DNA of 64,000 bases from assembly GCA_034008185.1 (NCBI GenBank), contig CM067104.1:124001-188000 (forward strand), written 5' to 3'. A program made the position numbers and the translations under genes. The notes beneath the pieces are model-generated. The model saw only the letters and a program-made list of their open reading frames with translations. It did no database searches and was not told the origin of the DNA. Source of the DNA: Gorsachius magnificus. Its lineage: Eukaryota > Chordata > Aves > Pelecaniformes > Ardeidae. This document shows positions 1 to 30,605 of the stretch, one piece after another (position 1 is the first letter of the stretch; each line of letters opens with the position of its first letter).

Positions 1-2282
1 AAACAAAAAGCCATGAACTCCCAAGCCTGAACTTCAGCACTCGCAATCGCCCACTGAACAGACGCTGTGCAAGAGGTGGACGTGGTGGGGGAAGTCCCTG
101 CCATTCCTCCCCCAGTACAACCCTACTGTTACAGGCGTCTCTATCCCGCTCCACCGATTTGCTTGTTCCTTCCCTGTTCTGCTGCAGATAATTTGGGTCC
201 AGGCAACTCTGTCAGCTCAAGGCTCCGTAGCTCGGGCAGGAGCAGCAAGGCACGCTGGCACCCCGCTCAAGCCCTCCTCCGAGGGAGGAAGCGAGGGGCT
301 GGGTGACCTGCCAGCCCCCACCTCTGCTGCGGGCTCTGCTCAAGCTGAGAAGGAACTGAGACACTTCCAAGTGCAACTCCTGGGATGGCATTCAAGGAGC
401 AAACTGGCCCTCTCCAGCTTTTAGGAAGGGTCTGGTCTTTCCCAAATGATTTTTAGGAAAAGCACTGAAGCTCCGGCTGTGAATAGGACATGCTGGAGTG
501 ACTCGAGAGCGCCTAAAAGGGAGCCTGGCCACTAATCAAGCATTTTCATTAGTAAATTAATCTGCCGCACGATAGCTCAGACGTCAGCGCTGGGAGGTCT
601 AGGTAGCACTGAGAACAGAACTGACGGACTAAGCAAGCATCCTACTCTTGATCTGCAGGAATGCCAGGTCCACTGAGCCTCAGAAACTGTGACAGCAAGC
701 CGAGTGCAGGATCTACCCACTGTCACACTCGTGAATCGGCCCTTTCAAAGGGCGCTTGATGGGAACGGTGCCACTGAGCATCTACGTGCAGCTGCAGGAT
801 GGCATTATCTGCATTTCTTCGCCACACTCAGGTTACTTAAACATTTTTCCGTCAATGCAACGCGGAGATACGCATCTAGAGCCAAAAAATCTGAAGCCAT
901 TTCACAGGTATTTATCCATACACCACGAAGTCAAACCCAGGAAATTCAGAGCCTTTCTCCAGTCTGCCAAGGTAAGAAGCAAAGTTGAGGTGCACAGAGA
1001 GCCTTAACTCTGCCCCACAATGACACCAGAAGGAAATAGAAGTTAAACATCCATAGCTACGCCCGATAAATCCAGTTCATCACTTAAGCACCTTAATCAG
1101 GCATTTCATGGCATCACTTTAAGGCAAAATTGAGGCTGCCTGGCCACATTTCTTACTTCCTGCCTGGATTTCTTTCAAGTACAACCTTAACTTGTAATTC
1201 CTTGGTTTTGCAATTACTGCTGCAGGGATAAAACACGTTTCAAGGCTGCATTTACCCACACATTACTAACACCACCTTCCCTTTACGCTCGTTTATGCAG
1301 GACACCCACACGGTGCCCTTTGGAGCTACAGAGCACCTGCAACAAACAATTCTGCCAGTGCGCTGTGGAGGTGAGCAGGTAACACCTCTGACAGGCAGAG
1401 AGGAGAGAAACGACTCGCCCAAGGCCACGCACATTCCCAGCTTGGCCAGGGCTCGGAAGTGTTCTCCAACTCTGCAGATTCACCTGTGCTAGTACCCAAA
1501 CCATCTTGTTCTCCCATCTTTTCACTTCTGCAAGCTCTTTCACAAAACCACAAGATCTCCCATGTCCACAACCTGGCCTGTTCCAAACATTAAGTCCGTG
1601 ATTTGCCCAAAGCTGGTAATCCAGGTGATTAAATTTAAAAAAACCCAGATGTCAGCAGTCCCAACACGAGGGCTGGTATCAGCCTTGCAGTGAAAATCTA
1701 GTGACAAAACTACCTAGGCTTCTCAAGGTGAAAATAAAAAAACAGGGGCTTTTTTCATTTCCAAGACTCCACTTATGGCATTGTCTGTCGGGTCACGCAG
1801 GCCAGCCAGGGCTATAATTTTCTCTTGCAACGCCTCACGCCTGCATGCAACTGCCCTTTTTCTCCCTTTACAAAACTCTAGACCAGCTTTCTTTGGGGTA
1901 CAGACCGTATTTGTTGGCAATTTGCAGAGCACCTAGTTCAGTGAAAACTCTGACACCTAGGTACTAAGAACTGATCTATTCCTTTCAAGTCTGCCTTTGT
2001 GGTCTGGGGGTTTGTTTTAACTTTCACAACTGTCTAACTCCCCATAAAAAAAAAAAACCAGTAGTGAAGATCCTGAGCATCCCATCCGCCTCGCTTATAT
2101 GGCCAATTCTGCAGCTGCTTTTGACCAGCAGCTAGCAATGAAAAAGGATTCCTGCTCGTCCTGAACTAAACTGAGCGATCCCCAGTTGCTCGTAGGCTGA
2201 CCAATGCCCCAGGGGTCACCAGTAGCACATCTCCTCCAGATAAGACCCTCTGTCAAATATGAATCAATTGAAAAATAATAAC
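1..2282 (-). other. CCNT1: CCNT1 intron 6 (partial), no exon seen
   Basis: This stretch lies downstream (in transcript order) of the CCNT1 exon ending at 2283. I looked for the next cyclin-box exon, which in vertebrates encodes SLHLTTFSLQYTPP, on the minus strand and did not find it, so it should lie left of the window. The sequence is of moderate GC, unlike the rest of the window, with no convincing ORF, RNA gene or recognisable repeat. Confidence 0.6.
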
Positions 2283-5200
2283 CTGTTGGTAGCCATGAAA
2301 TAGGAAGTTTGCGCCAAGTCCTTGCTGGCTGAAAGAGAACAGGAAAAAGCAGGGCGTTAGTCTGCGTGCCCTGACAAACATTATTCCACTTTAGCACAAG
2401 AACCAGGGGCCTCTCGCCACCACGGTTTGGCTAGCCCTACGCCACAGCTAAAAGGATTTTAGAAATTACTGTACATAGAGAGCTTTGCGTGATTCAGCAG
2501 AGCCACAACATCGCATCAGTCATTTGCAACTGCCTCTGTTTTGACATTCGTTACGGTTATCAGAGACGGACTGCAAGCACATTCTCGGGCAATCCCAGCT
2601 AAACACTGCCACGTTATTTTCACAGCTCTTCTCTATCAGGCTGAGGTTACACAGCGAAGATGCCACAAGCACCCGACGTCTGACATCGCTTACCTCGCAC
2701 TAGCTGTGTGCACTTCACCACGTGGGTATGAGGGTGGTCAATAGTGATCTCAAAACCTGGAAGAACACAGACATACGGCCATCAGAAAACCAGCGGCACA
2801 CCCACAGGGATCTACGAACCTCACGTTTCCTGCTCCTGGGGGACAAGGCCTTCTCCCCTTCCCTCCTTCAGCCCCTGCTCTCTGCTCGGAGGCAAGCAGG
2901 AATAGAGGAGCCCGTTTTCCTGTATCCAGAAGACTCAAATTCTCCAGTCACAAAACCCGAAGGTCACTGCTGCTGCCAGACCTCCAAGCAGCTAAATGAC
3001 TTCTGTGCTTGAAAAGACCTCACTGAAAACAAAACAACTATTAAGGATTTTAAAAATAGCAGGACAAAGCCTCTTACAGCAGCTGGGAGGAAGGAGAAGA
3101 CAATGGCATCTGCTCAAAGGAATTTCTGTCACCCAAAAAGCTAAGAGGAAGCAGACTTTTTCCCTTTGAAGGAGCCTGCAGCACTAAAGACAACTGAACT
3201 TAATCCTCGCTTCAGTTTCCTATTCAGTTTGGGCATTATGTTTTAAAGATGAAGAAAAAAAAAATTCCAGCTGGTCCATGTGTGCAACAGATTTGGTTCA
3301 TCCCATGCAGAACATTCTAGAAGAACTGGGACGTTAAAAAAGGCAACTGGAAAACCGAGTTGTTGCAGAACTGGGCTCACAGTTTAGCCTCTGGCTTGCC
3401 AGACCAGCGCATGCAACTCGTGGCCACCCCTGCCCCTCCTGTCCCCTCGCAAGGGAGGGACTGGTGGCACTCACTCTGAACCAAGCCAGAAATAACAAAA
3501 GCACTGAGTATTTTGGAGTGGAACGCTACCTACAAACTGTCTCTGAAAGGGAACGTTACGTTAGTAAAAACACGTTTTAACAGTACATTTTAGAAAGGAA
3601 TGGGATACCAGATCCAACAGCCACAGCCCTAAACATAGGCTCCAGCTTCTACTTTCAACAAAACTCCCAAAAACCTGTTGCTGTTTCTTTTTTTTTCCCC
3701 CCCCCCATGTTCAGCTATCTGATCAAAATATTAACTTTCAACCCAGGTTTTGTTAGACATCTCTCAGGGCAAACTGCTTCCTGGCCACAGGACTAGAGCA
3801 TCATCCAGTTCAACAGCACAACAGAGGACAGCGACCGGCGTCCAAGCGGTACAAAACCTGTTGGGGAGGGGTGGGGAGGGGAAGAGACGAGCCACACTTC
3901 CACACTTTAATTTCTCTGAGCCTGACACAAGTTACACCTGAAAAAACGGATGTTAAAAAGAAACCAGAAGGAGTGGGTGTGAAAAATAGAGTTTGTTGCC
4001 TGGGCTCTTGCTCTCCCACTGGCCAGCTGTACATCTGCCCTCCAGCTGTGGAGAAGACTGTGCGGTTAGGCTCTCCGCTCTGCGGAACACTCCTGGGTCT
4101 GGGATTCGTGTGGCAGCCCGTCCGCTTTGAAAAACTTACCCAGGGTTTGCAGTATTATGCTCTCTAGAATGACCAGGTCTTGGGCTTGTTGCAGGTAAGC
4201 CTGGGGTTGAGAGGACAGGCAAGTTACTCACGATGAGGCACTCCGTACAAAGCCTGCACATTTCTAACACCCTTTTCTCAGGGAGGCAAAAATAGCAAAG
4301 GGGAATCTTTATGCCAATCTGCACTGGGGGAACTGGCACAGATTCCCTGCCAGAAAAGAGAAAGCAGAGTGCTGCGGTGGACCCGCTCCCCCGCTAGTGC
4401 TTCTGCTAGGGGGTGGCTGCTTCGGGATCCACAGTGGCCCTCTCAGTCCTGGTCCCTCGCACTGCATGGGATGGCTATATGAGCAGTACAGGAGAGGAAT
4501 TAGCTGCTTTTTTTTATTATTATTCCTTAATCTTTCCTGGATAAAGCTGCCCCTTTTCAGCAGGGTTGGCTGCTCAGTTCCAGGTAAGACGGGCTGTCTC
4601 GAGAGATGGGGAATCAGCAACGTTTTTAATAAACCCACCGTTAAACGTGTGGGGACAGAACAGACCCAGCTGCACACACCACCTTCTGCTCTGCCACAGA
4701 TACTACTCAATCGCAGCAGCAGCCAACATCCATGCCCTCCTCAGAAGCTTTTCACGCAGACATTGTTATACGGCAAACATCCGAGTCACATTTTCAGCAG
4801 CACAGCAGAGGAGAACAGAAGAGAGGTTGCCACAGAGCAGGAAAGAAAAGCCTTCTGCTGTACAGAAGCCAAAAAGCTCTCAGCATCGTAAGAGCAGTCG
4901 AATTGAAAAGCTGTCACTGACCATCCTAGGACACAGCCGCTCACTTAGAGAGTGGGTACTGCTGAAACCAATTTAATGAGACGCTGTAGCCACGCAATTC
5001 GGGATGCAGCACGCTTCCGCCATTCCCATTCCTCATGCCTCTGCTCCTCACATCAGAGCCCAGTTCTCCGATCTCGACACTTACCTCGCTCTTGGTGTCT
5101 AGAGGCGTTTCCTGGGGGTGCAGACAGGCATGTGCTACCTTGATTACGTGCTCCAGCTTACGAGGCTGCTCCTCCACCTTGGCTGCCAAGAAGAGAGCTG

Positions 5201-6179
5201 CTGGTACCACCGACTTCAGAAAAACAAACAAACAAACATTTTTTTTTAAAGTTGGTACGTTCAAGATTAAAGCAAATAAATTAAGCTAATTCTCAGGCCT
5301 AAAACAAACACTCCTCTAGGAAACAAAGCCTGCGCAAGTCCAAACACCACCAGGAGAGAAAAGGGTCTCTGGTGACTACGGCAGCTACAAACCACCCTTC
5401 CCTTTTCCAAGCCCCCTCCCCAGGGACAGTCCCACCATCTCATCCCCCGAGCTGGCTGCCAGGCAGCAGCAGGACTGGGGGGGGTTCCCAGCACCCCCCA
5501 CCCGCCAGACCCCAGCACACTTACGTTCCTGTGGAACTGGGTGAAGGACTGCACCATATAGAAGCGGTGCATGTACACGATGGCGGTGTTGATGGTGAGC
5601 TGGGAGCTGATGGGGTGGTTAAAGAAACACACGGTCCCGACGACGACCCCTGAGCAGCGCCCTCAAATCCCCTACACCCCACCAGCACCGGGCTGGGCCT
5701 CGCTCCCAAAAGGCGCTCAGCTCTCCCCGCTCCCGGGCCGGGCCTGGCCCTCCCAGGACACTGGCACAGCTCTCCCCGCTCCCGGGCCGGGCCTGGCCCT
5801 CCCGGGACACCGGCACAGCTCTCCCCGCTCCCGGGCCGGGCCGGCCCTCCCGGCCCGACGCCTCCCGGGCCTCCCCCCCCGGGCCGGGCCTGGCCCTCCC
5901 GGGACACCGGCACAGCTCTCCCCGCTCCCGGGCCGGACCCGGCCCTCCCCGCTCCCGAAACGCACTGCCTCCCGCCCCGGGGGCCCGGCCAGCGCGGCCG
6001 GATACACGTTGAGCCGCGCCCCATGTCCGCAGCAGGTTGGCCGCCTGCTGCCGGTACGAGAGCTCCTTGTCGGGGTCGAGCCCGGCGCGGCGCGAGGGGC
6101 TGCGGTCCAGCTGCTCGCGGGTGAAGTACCAGCGCCGCCCCGCCGCGCCGCCGGCCCCGCCGCCCGCCGAGGCCTCCAT
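2283..6179 (-). CDS. CCNT1: Cyclin T1, N-terminal six exons (partial gene)
   Basis: Cyclin T1 is the regulatory subunit of P-TEFb; with CDK9 it phosphorylates the RNA polymerase II C-terminal domain in the nucleus and releases paused polymerase. Exons read on the minus strand: 6006-6179 (start codon at 6179, [10 protein letters not shown]), 5525-5606 ([17 protein letters not shown]), 5085-5213 ([20 protein letters not shown]), 4140-4200 ([20 protein letters not shown]), 2694-2756 ([19 protein letters not shown]) and 2283-2328 ([14 protein letters not shown]). All have canonical splice sites and matching phases, covering cyclin box 1 and the start of box 2. The C-terminal half, including the His-rich and PEST regions, lies beyond position 1. 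Exon 1 is exactly two bases short of the length needed to join exon 2 in frame, the deficit falling near 6015-6035. The match to vertebrate cyclin T1 rather than T2 is close throughout, so identity is secure. Confidence 0.95.
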
Positions 6180-6330
6180 GGCGATCTGCGCCCGCGCGCG
6201 CACGCACGCACGCAACGCACGCACGGGACGCACGAAGCGGCGTCACAGGGCGGTGGCGCGCGCGTACGGCTACGTCACGGGGCGGGGCAGGGGAGGAGCC
6301 GGTGCGGCGCATGCGCGGTGGGTGGCGCCT
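6180..6330 (-). promoter_or_regulatory. CCNT1: CCNT1 CpG-island promoter with CRE, GC-box and NRF1-type motifs
   Basis: Directly upstream of the CCNT1 start codon is CpG-dense sequence without a TATA box. It contains a CRE-like TACGTCAC (6271-6278), an adjoining GC box GGGGCGGGGC (6279-6288) and a perfect NRF1-type palindrome GCGCATGCGC (6307-6316). This is the usual makeup of a housekeeping promoter. The transcription start is not determined by sequence alone. Confidence 0.6.
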
Positions 6331-6574
6331 GCGCGTTCTGACGGGGAAGTGGCGGGGGGGGGGGCTGCCGTTACCCCCCCCCGCCCCGGCCTCCCGTGAC
6401 CCCCGCGCGCCCGCCCCTTCCGTGGCCCCGGAGCGCGGCCCGCACCTCAGGGCCCTGCCTGGGCTCCCCCCGGCCCGCCCCCCCCCCCAGCGGGGCCCGG
6501 CCCCCCCGCCGGGCCCGGCCCCCCCCCCCCCCGGGCCCGGGCCCGGGCCCCCCCGCCCCACAGGCCAGGCCACA
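6331..6574. other. Short intergenic spacer between ADCY6 3' end and CCNT1 promoter
   Basis: About 240 bases of C- and G-runs separate the two tandem minus-strand genes. Nothing coding is supported here. Confidence 0.5.
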
Positions 6575-15226
<8,652 letters not shown>

Positions 15227-16661
15227 GCTGCGGGTGCCAGGAGGGGGTCAGCACTCAGTCCCCCACCCCGACGCCCCGAGAGGGACCCTGGTGCCCGTGG
15301 GGGTGCAAGGCAGCATTGTTCCCAGCTGGCAGGGACAGGCAGCGTGGGCAGCGAAGGGCCCCGATGTCCCACCCTGGGGCATGCAGACCCCAAGCCTCAG
15401 CTCTCCCGCCAGTCCCATGGCCCCTGTGGGAATGGCCAGTGGCCGGTGCCAGTGCCCCGGTGCCCGGTGCTTAGCCCTGCCGAGGCCGCCCCAAGCGTGT
15501 CCTCCTCAGCGCAGCGACCTGCAGTAAAGCTGGAACCGTCCCGGCTGTCCTGGCCCTGTTTGTCTTGAACGGTGGCCAACAGGCTGCACCGGGCACCGCG
15601 GCCCCGGGGCACCGGGGACCAGAGGGGACGGGCCGCCGGTCCCAACCCGGGGCGGCGCGGTGGGGCCCGCCGCGGCCCGTTCACCCCGGACCCGCCAGCG
15701 CCCTCCCGCCACCGCCCCGGACAGCACCGCCGCACCGGGCAGCTCCCCAGGCGCTGGGCAGCCTCCCCCGGGGCCGCACCGCTCCCGCCGCCCCGGGGCC
15801 CAGCCCGGTGTTGTCCCCCCCGCCGCACCGGGCCCCGCGCAGCGCCCCGGTCCCCGTCCCGCTCCCGGTCCCCGCCGCCACCCCGCCTCCCCCCCCACCC
15901 GCCCGCCGCGCCCGGCCGGTTCCGCTCACCTCTGCCTCCGGCGCCGCCGCCCGCGGGGCCCCGCGCCCGGGCACGGCCCCGCCGCCGCCGCCTGCTCCTA
16001 CACGGCGGCCGCGCTGTGCCCCCGCCGCCCCATCCCGCGCCCAGGCCGGACCCCCGGTGGCGGCCCCGGCCGCGGCCCCGGCCCCGGCCCCGGTCCCGGC
16101 CCCGGTCCCGGTCCCGGCCGCAGCCCCGGCCCGCCCCCGCCCCCCCCGCCCGGATCCGCTCCCGGGCGCTCCGCGGCGGCGGCCCGGTACGGCCCGGTAC
16201 GGCCCGGAGCGGCCCGGTGCGGCGGGGGAGGCGCGGGTGGCGCGCGGGGGCGGCGGGCGCGCGCGCGGGCACGGGCGGACCGGCACCCCCGGGGCTGCGC
16301 GCACACGGACACACAGACACACACACAGACACACAGACACACGCACACACACACACACGCACCGCCGCGCTGCACCGACATGGCGGGGACAACGGGGACA
16401 CGCGCAGCCGGGCCCCGGCGCGCGCGCCCCCCCCCCCCGCACCGGCCCCCCCCCCCCCCCGTGCACACCCCCCATTTTTGCACGCACACCTCCGCCAGCG
16501 CCCCGAGCCCAGGCGGGCTCAGCGCACCCCCTCACTGGGGTCCCCTCCTGGCACCCCACGAGTGTGCGTGGGTCAGGCCCGCCCCCCCTCGGCCTCCCCC
16601 CGGAGCAGCGGCGCCGGGCCCCGCGGCCCCCCCGCAGCGGCGCGGGGCCCCGGGGAGCGCA
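15227..16661 (-). promoter_or_regulatory. ADCY6: ADCY6 5' region: 5' UTR and CpG-island promoter
   Basis: Upstream of the ADCY6 start codon, CpG density rises to very high values between about 15560 and 16300, where all frames are open by base composition alone. I could not place untranslated exons or a start site. A CA-rich microsatellite lies at about 16303-16362. No protein-coding gene is supported. Confidence 0.5.
16303..16362 (+). repeat. ACAC/ACAG microsatellite
   Basis: An ACACAGACAC-type simple repeat interrupts the CpG island upstream of ADCY6. It accounts for the histidine/threonine-rich shadow reading frames here. Confidence 0.85.
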
Positions 16662-16678
16662 GATTAATCATTAATTAG
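16662..16678 (+). promoter_or_regulatory. Isolated homeodomain-type AT island GATTAATCATTAATTAG
   Basis: In a stretch of otherwise very high GC between the divergent ADCY6 and CACNB3 genes there is one compact AT-rich block containing TAATC (OTX/PITX type) and TAATTA (LHX type) cores. Its isolation suggests a maintained transcription-factor site. Binding is inferred from motif only. Confidence 0.4.
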
Positions 16679-17592
16679 CAGCCGCCGCCGGGCCCGTGTC
16701 CCTGCGGCCCCACGCGGAAGTCCCGCCACGCGGGTGGGGGGGGCAGGCAGCGGAGCCGGGCCTGGGGGCCGGGTGGGGGCACCTCGGGGGAGAGGCGAGG
16801 GGGGGGTCCCCGCACGCCCCCACCGGGTGGCGCTACCCGGCCCCGCGGGGCGCGGGGATCCCGACCCCACGGGGCCCCCGGGCCCCCCCGGGGCCCGGGC
16901 CCGACCTGACCCCCGGGGCTGATCCTGACCCTACTGGGGCTCCCCGGGCTGGACCCCGGCCCCGCCGCCCCGCGCCCCGGGGCCGCCGCAGCCCCCGCCC
17001 GTCGCCGCGGACGGGGGGTGCAGCGACGCCGCAGCACCGCGGCGCTGGGCCGGATCCGGCCGCCCCCGTGGGCTCGGCGGGCACACGGGGAGTGGGGCGA
17101 GGGTGCAGGGGCCCCTCACGGCCCCCCCGCGGCCCCGCCTGCCCCCCGCGGGGGTGAAGGGGCAGTTACCCCCCGGGGGGTTCAGATGCCCCCGGGGCGG
17201 GGGGGGGCACCGCGGCCGCGGGACCCGTCCCAGTGGGATGCGGGCGGCGGGGCTCCCGCATCCCCGAACACGCGTGAGCACGGCGGCGGCGGCCCCCGGG
17301 CTCCCCTTTCCCGGTGCCGGCCGGCCGGCCGGTCCCCGCAGCACGGCGGGTTGCGGGGAGGGTCGATCCCCGGTGCCCCCCGGTGGCTGCCCAGCTGCGG
17401 GGGCGCGGGCCGGACGCCGCGGGGATGGGCGCGGGGGCGGGCAGGCGGGGGCGGGGACGGCCGGGACGCCCCGGCGGCCCCGTGTGATGCGGAGCGCGGC
17501 AGTGGCGGCGCGGCCCTTCCCGGCGGAGCGCCGCGGTCCGGTGCGGGGCGGCCCCGCCGGGATCCCGGGGGCTCCGGTGGGTGCCGCCGGGC
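16679..17592 (+). promoter_or_regulatory. CACNB3: CACNB3 upstream CpG island
   Basis: About 0.9 kb of CpG-rich, TATA-less sequence precedes the first CACNB3 start codon. It is the presumed promoter of the long-form transcript. No gene is supported within it. Confidence 0.5.
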
Positions 17593-27331
<9,739 letters not shown>

Positions 27332-27831
27332 NNNNNNNNNNNNNNNNNNNNNNNNNNNNNNNNNNNNNNNNNNNNNNNNNNNNNNNNNNNNNNNNNNNNN
27401 NNNNNNNNNNNNNNNNNNNNNNNNNNNNNNNNNNNNNNNNNNNNNNNNNNNNNNNNNNNNNNNNNNNNNNNNNNNNNNNNNNNNNNNNNNNNNNNNNNNN
27501 NNNNNNNNNNNNNNNNNNNNNNNNNNNNNNNNNNNNNNNNNNNNNNNNNNNNNNNNNNNNNNNNNNNNNNNNNNNNNNNNNNNNNNNNNNNNNNNNNNNN
27601 NNNNNNNNNNNNNNNNNNNNNNNNNNNNNNNNNNNNNNNNNNNNNNNNNNNNNNNNNNNNNNNNNNNNNNNNNNNNNNNNNNNNNNNNNNNNNNNNNNNN
27701 NNNNNNNNNNNNNNNNNNNNNNNNNNNNNNNNNNNNNNNNNNNNNNNNNNNNNNNNNNNNNNNNNNNNNNNNNNNNNNNNNNNNNNNNNNNNNNNNNNNN
27801 NNNNNNNNNNNNNNNNNNNNNNNNNNNNNNN
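27332..27831. other. Assembly gap of exactly 500 N
   Basis: The run of N is exactly 500 bases, a typical placeholder, so its true size is unknown. On its left DDX23 is cut mid-exon; on its right is the WNT1 upstream region. The remaining DDX23 5' exons must lie here, and any genes normally between DDX23 and WNT1 could too. Confidence 0.99.
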
Positions 27832-28395
27832 GGCACGGACCGGTACGGGCGGCGTTCGGGACAGGAGCAGGGTCCGGGGGCTCCGGACCGGCGCCGGCAA
27901 CCGGCGCAGCCCCGACGGTCCCCCCCCCGGGTCCCCGCTCCCTCCGTGCGCCCGGGGCCGTCCCGGGCCATCCCGGGCTATTCCGGGACCTGCTCCTCCG
28001 TGCGCCCGGGGCTGTCCCGGGCTCCCCTCGCCGCCGCCGGTGCCGGTGGGGCGCCACCCCGGGGGCTAATCCGGGCCGTGACGGACAGGCCCGGCGCCGC
28101 CGCTCCGGCCGCCCCATAAGAGGTGCCGCGGCTCCGCCGCTCCCCATTGTTCGGGCGAGGACGCGGGGAGGCCCCGCTCGGCGGGACCGGCCCATGGGGA
28201 CCCTCCGCGCCGCCCCACCGTGCGGGGCCGGCCCCCCCGGGGCCCCGGGGGCCGCGCACCGCCCCCCAGGGGGGCCCGCCCCGGGCACCGGGCCCGCCCG
28301 CCCGGCGCTTCCCGGCCCCGCCCCCCCCCGGAAAGGGGCCGGGGGGGGCGGCCGCTCGCCCGCGCACTCTGCCGGGGCCTCCCGGTGCCGGAGCC
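27832..28395 (+). promoter_or_regulatory. WNT1: WNT1 upstream CpG-rich region
   Basis: About 560 bases of very GC-rich sequence lead up to the WNT1 start codon with no TATA box in sight. It presumably includes the WNT1 5' UTR and core promoter; nothing else is supported. Reading frames here are open by composition. Confidence 0.5.
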
Positions 28396-30179
<1,784 letters not shown>

Positions 30180-30419
30180 GCCCCCGGGGGCCACCCTGCC
30201 CAGCCCCGGAGGGGGTCTGCGCCACTCCCCATGATGGGTGCCCGGCTGCATTGAAGGTGCCCATGGGCGGGCGTGTGGCTGCGCCCCGGGGACCCCAGTC
30301 CCATCCCGGGCAGAGCGGCCGCCCCGGGGCCAGCAGCCGGCCTGGGTGTGCTTGGTGCCACGCACCTTCCTGTCCGCCCCTCGGCCACTCCGGCTCTGCG
30401 GGGTCCCCTTCTCACTGTA

Positions 30420-30425
30420 AATAAA
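30420..30425 (+). terminator. WNT1: WNT1 proximal polyadenylation signal AATAAA
   Basis: Canonical hexamer about 240 bases after the stop codon, followed by a TTTATTGTGG-type T/G-rich element. Confidence 0.75.
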
Positions 30426-30579
30426 ATATTTATTGTGGACGGTTTGATGCCGCCCCCACCCTGCCCCGCGCTTCGCTGGCCCCAGGCCCTGTTTTTTTAT
30501 AATTAAAGATAATAATAATTATTAATAATTAATAATAATAATGCTTTGTTACAGGTTTCACTGATAGCCTTTAGAGAAG

Positions 30580-30585
30580 AATAAA
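30580..30585 (+). terminator. WNT1: WNT1 distal polyadenylation signal AATAAA
   Basis: A second canonical hexamer about 160 bases further on, after the AT-rich tract. Confidence 0.6.
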
Positions 30586-30605
30586 GGATATATTTTTATC
30601 AGTCC

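Larger units (their letters stand above)
30180..30605 (+). other. WNT1: WNT1 3' UTR with AT-rich tract
   Basis: The UTR ends in an unusually AT-rich tract (about 30497-30545, repeated AATAAT/ATTAAT) lying between two AATAAA signals, so short and long 3' ends are possible. Confidence 0.7.

Noticed and set aside
4309..4976. Overlapping ORFs on both strands in the CCNT1 intron
   Set aside because: No similarity recognised, no codon pattern, and they fall within a well-defined intron (4201-5084).
5521..6573. A 350-codon minus-strand ORF over the CCNT1 promoter and exon 1
   Set aside because: Mostly GPGPGR low complexity; the true CCNT1 exon 1 is in another frame and has conserved splice boundaries.
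15565..16678. Three long overlapping plus-strand ORFs of more than 330 codons
   Set aside because: They exist in all frames, consist of Pro/Arg/Ala from GC-rich DNA, and lie over the ADCY6 CpG island. No domain or splice structure supports them.
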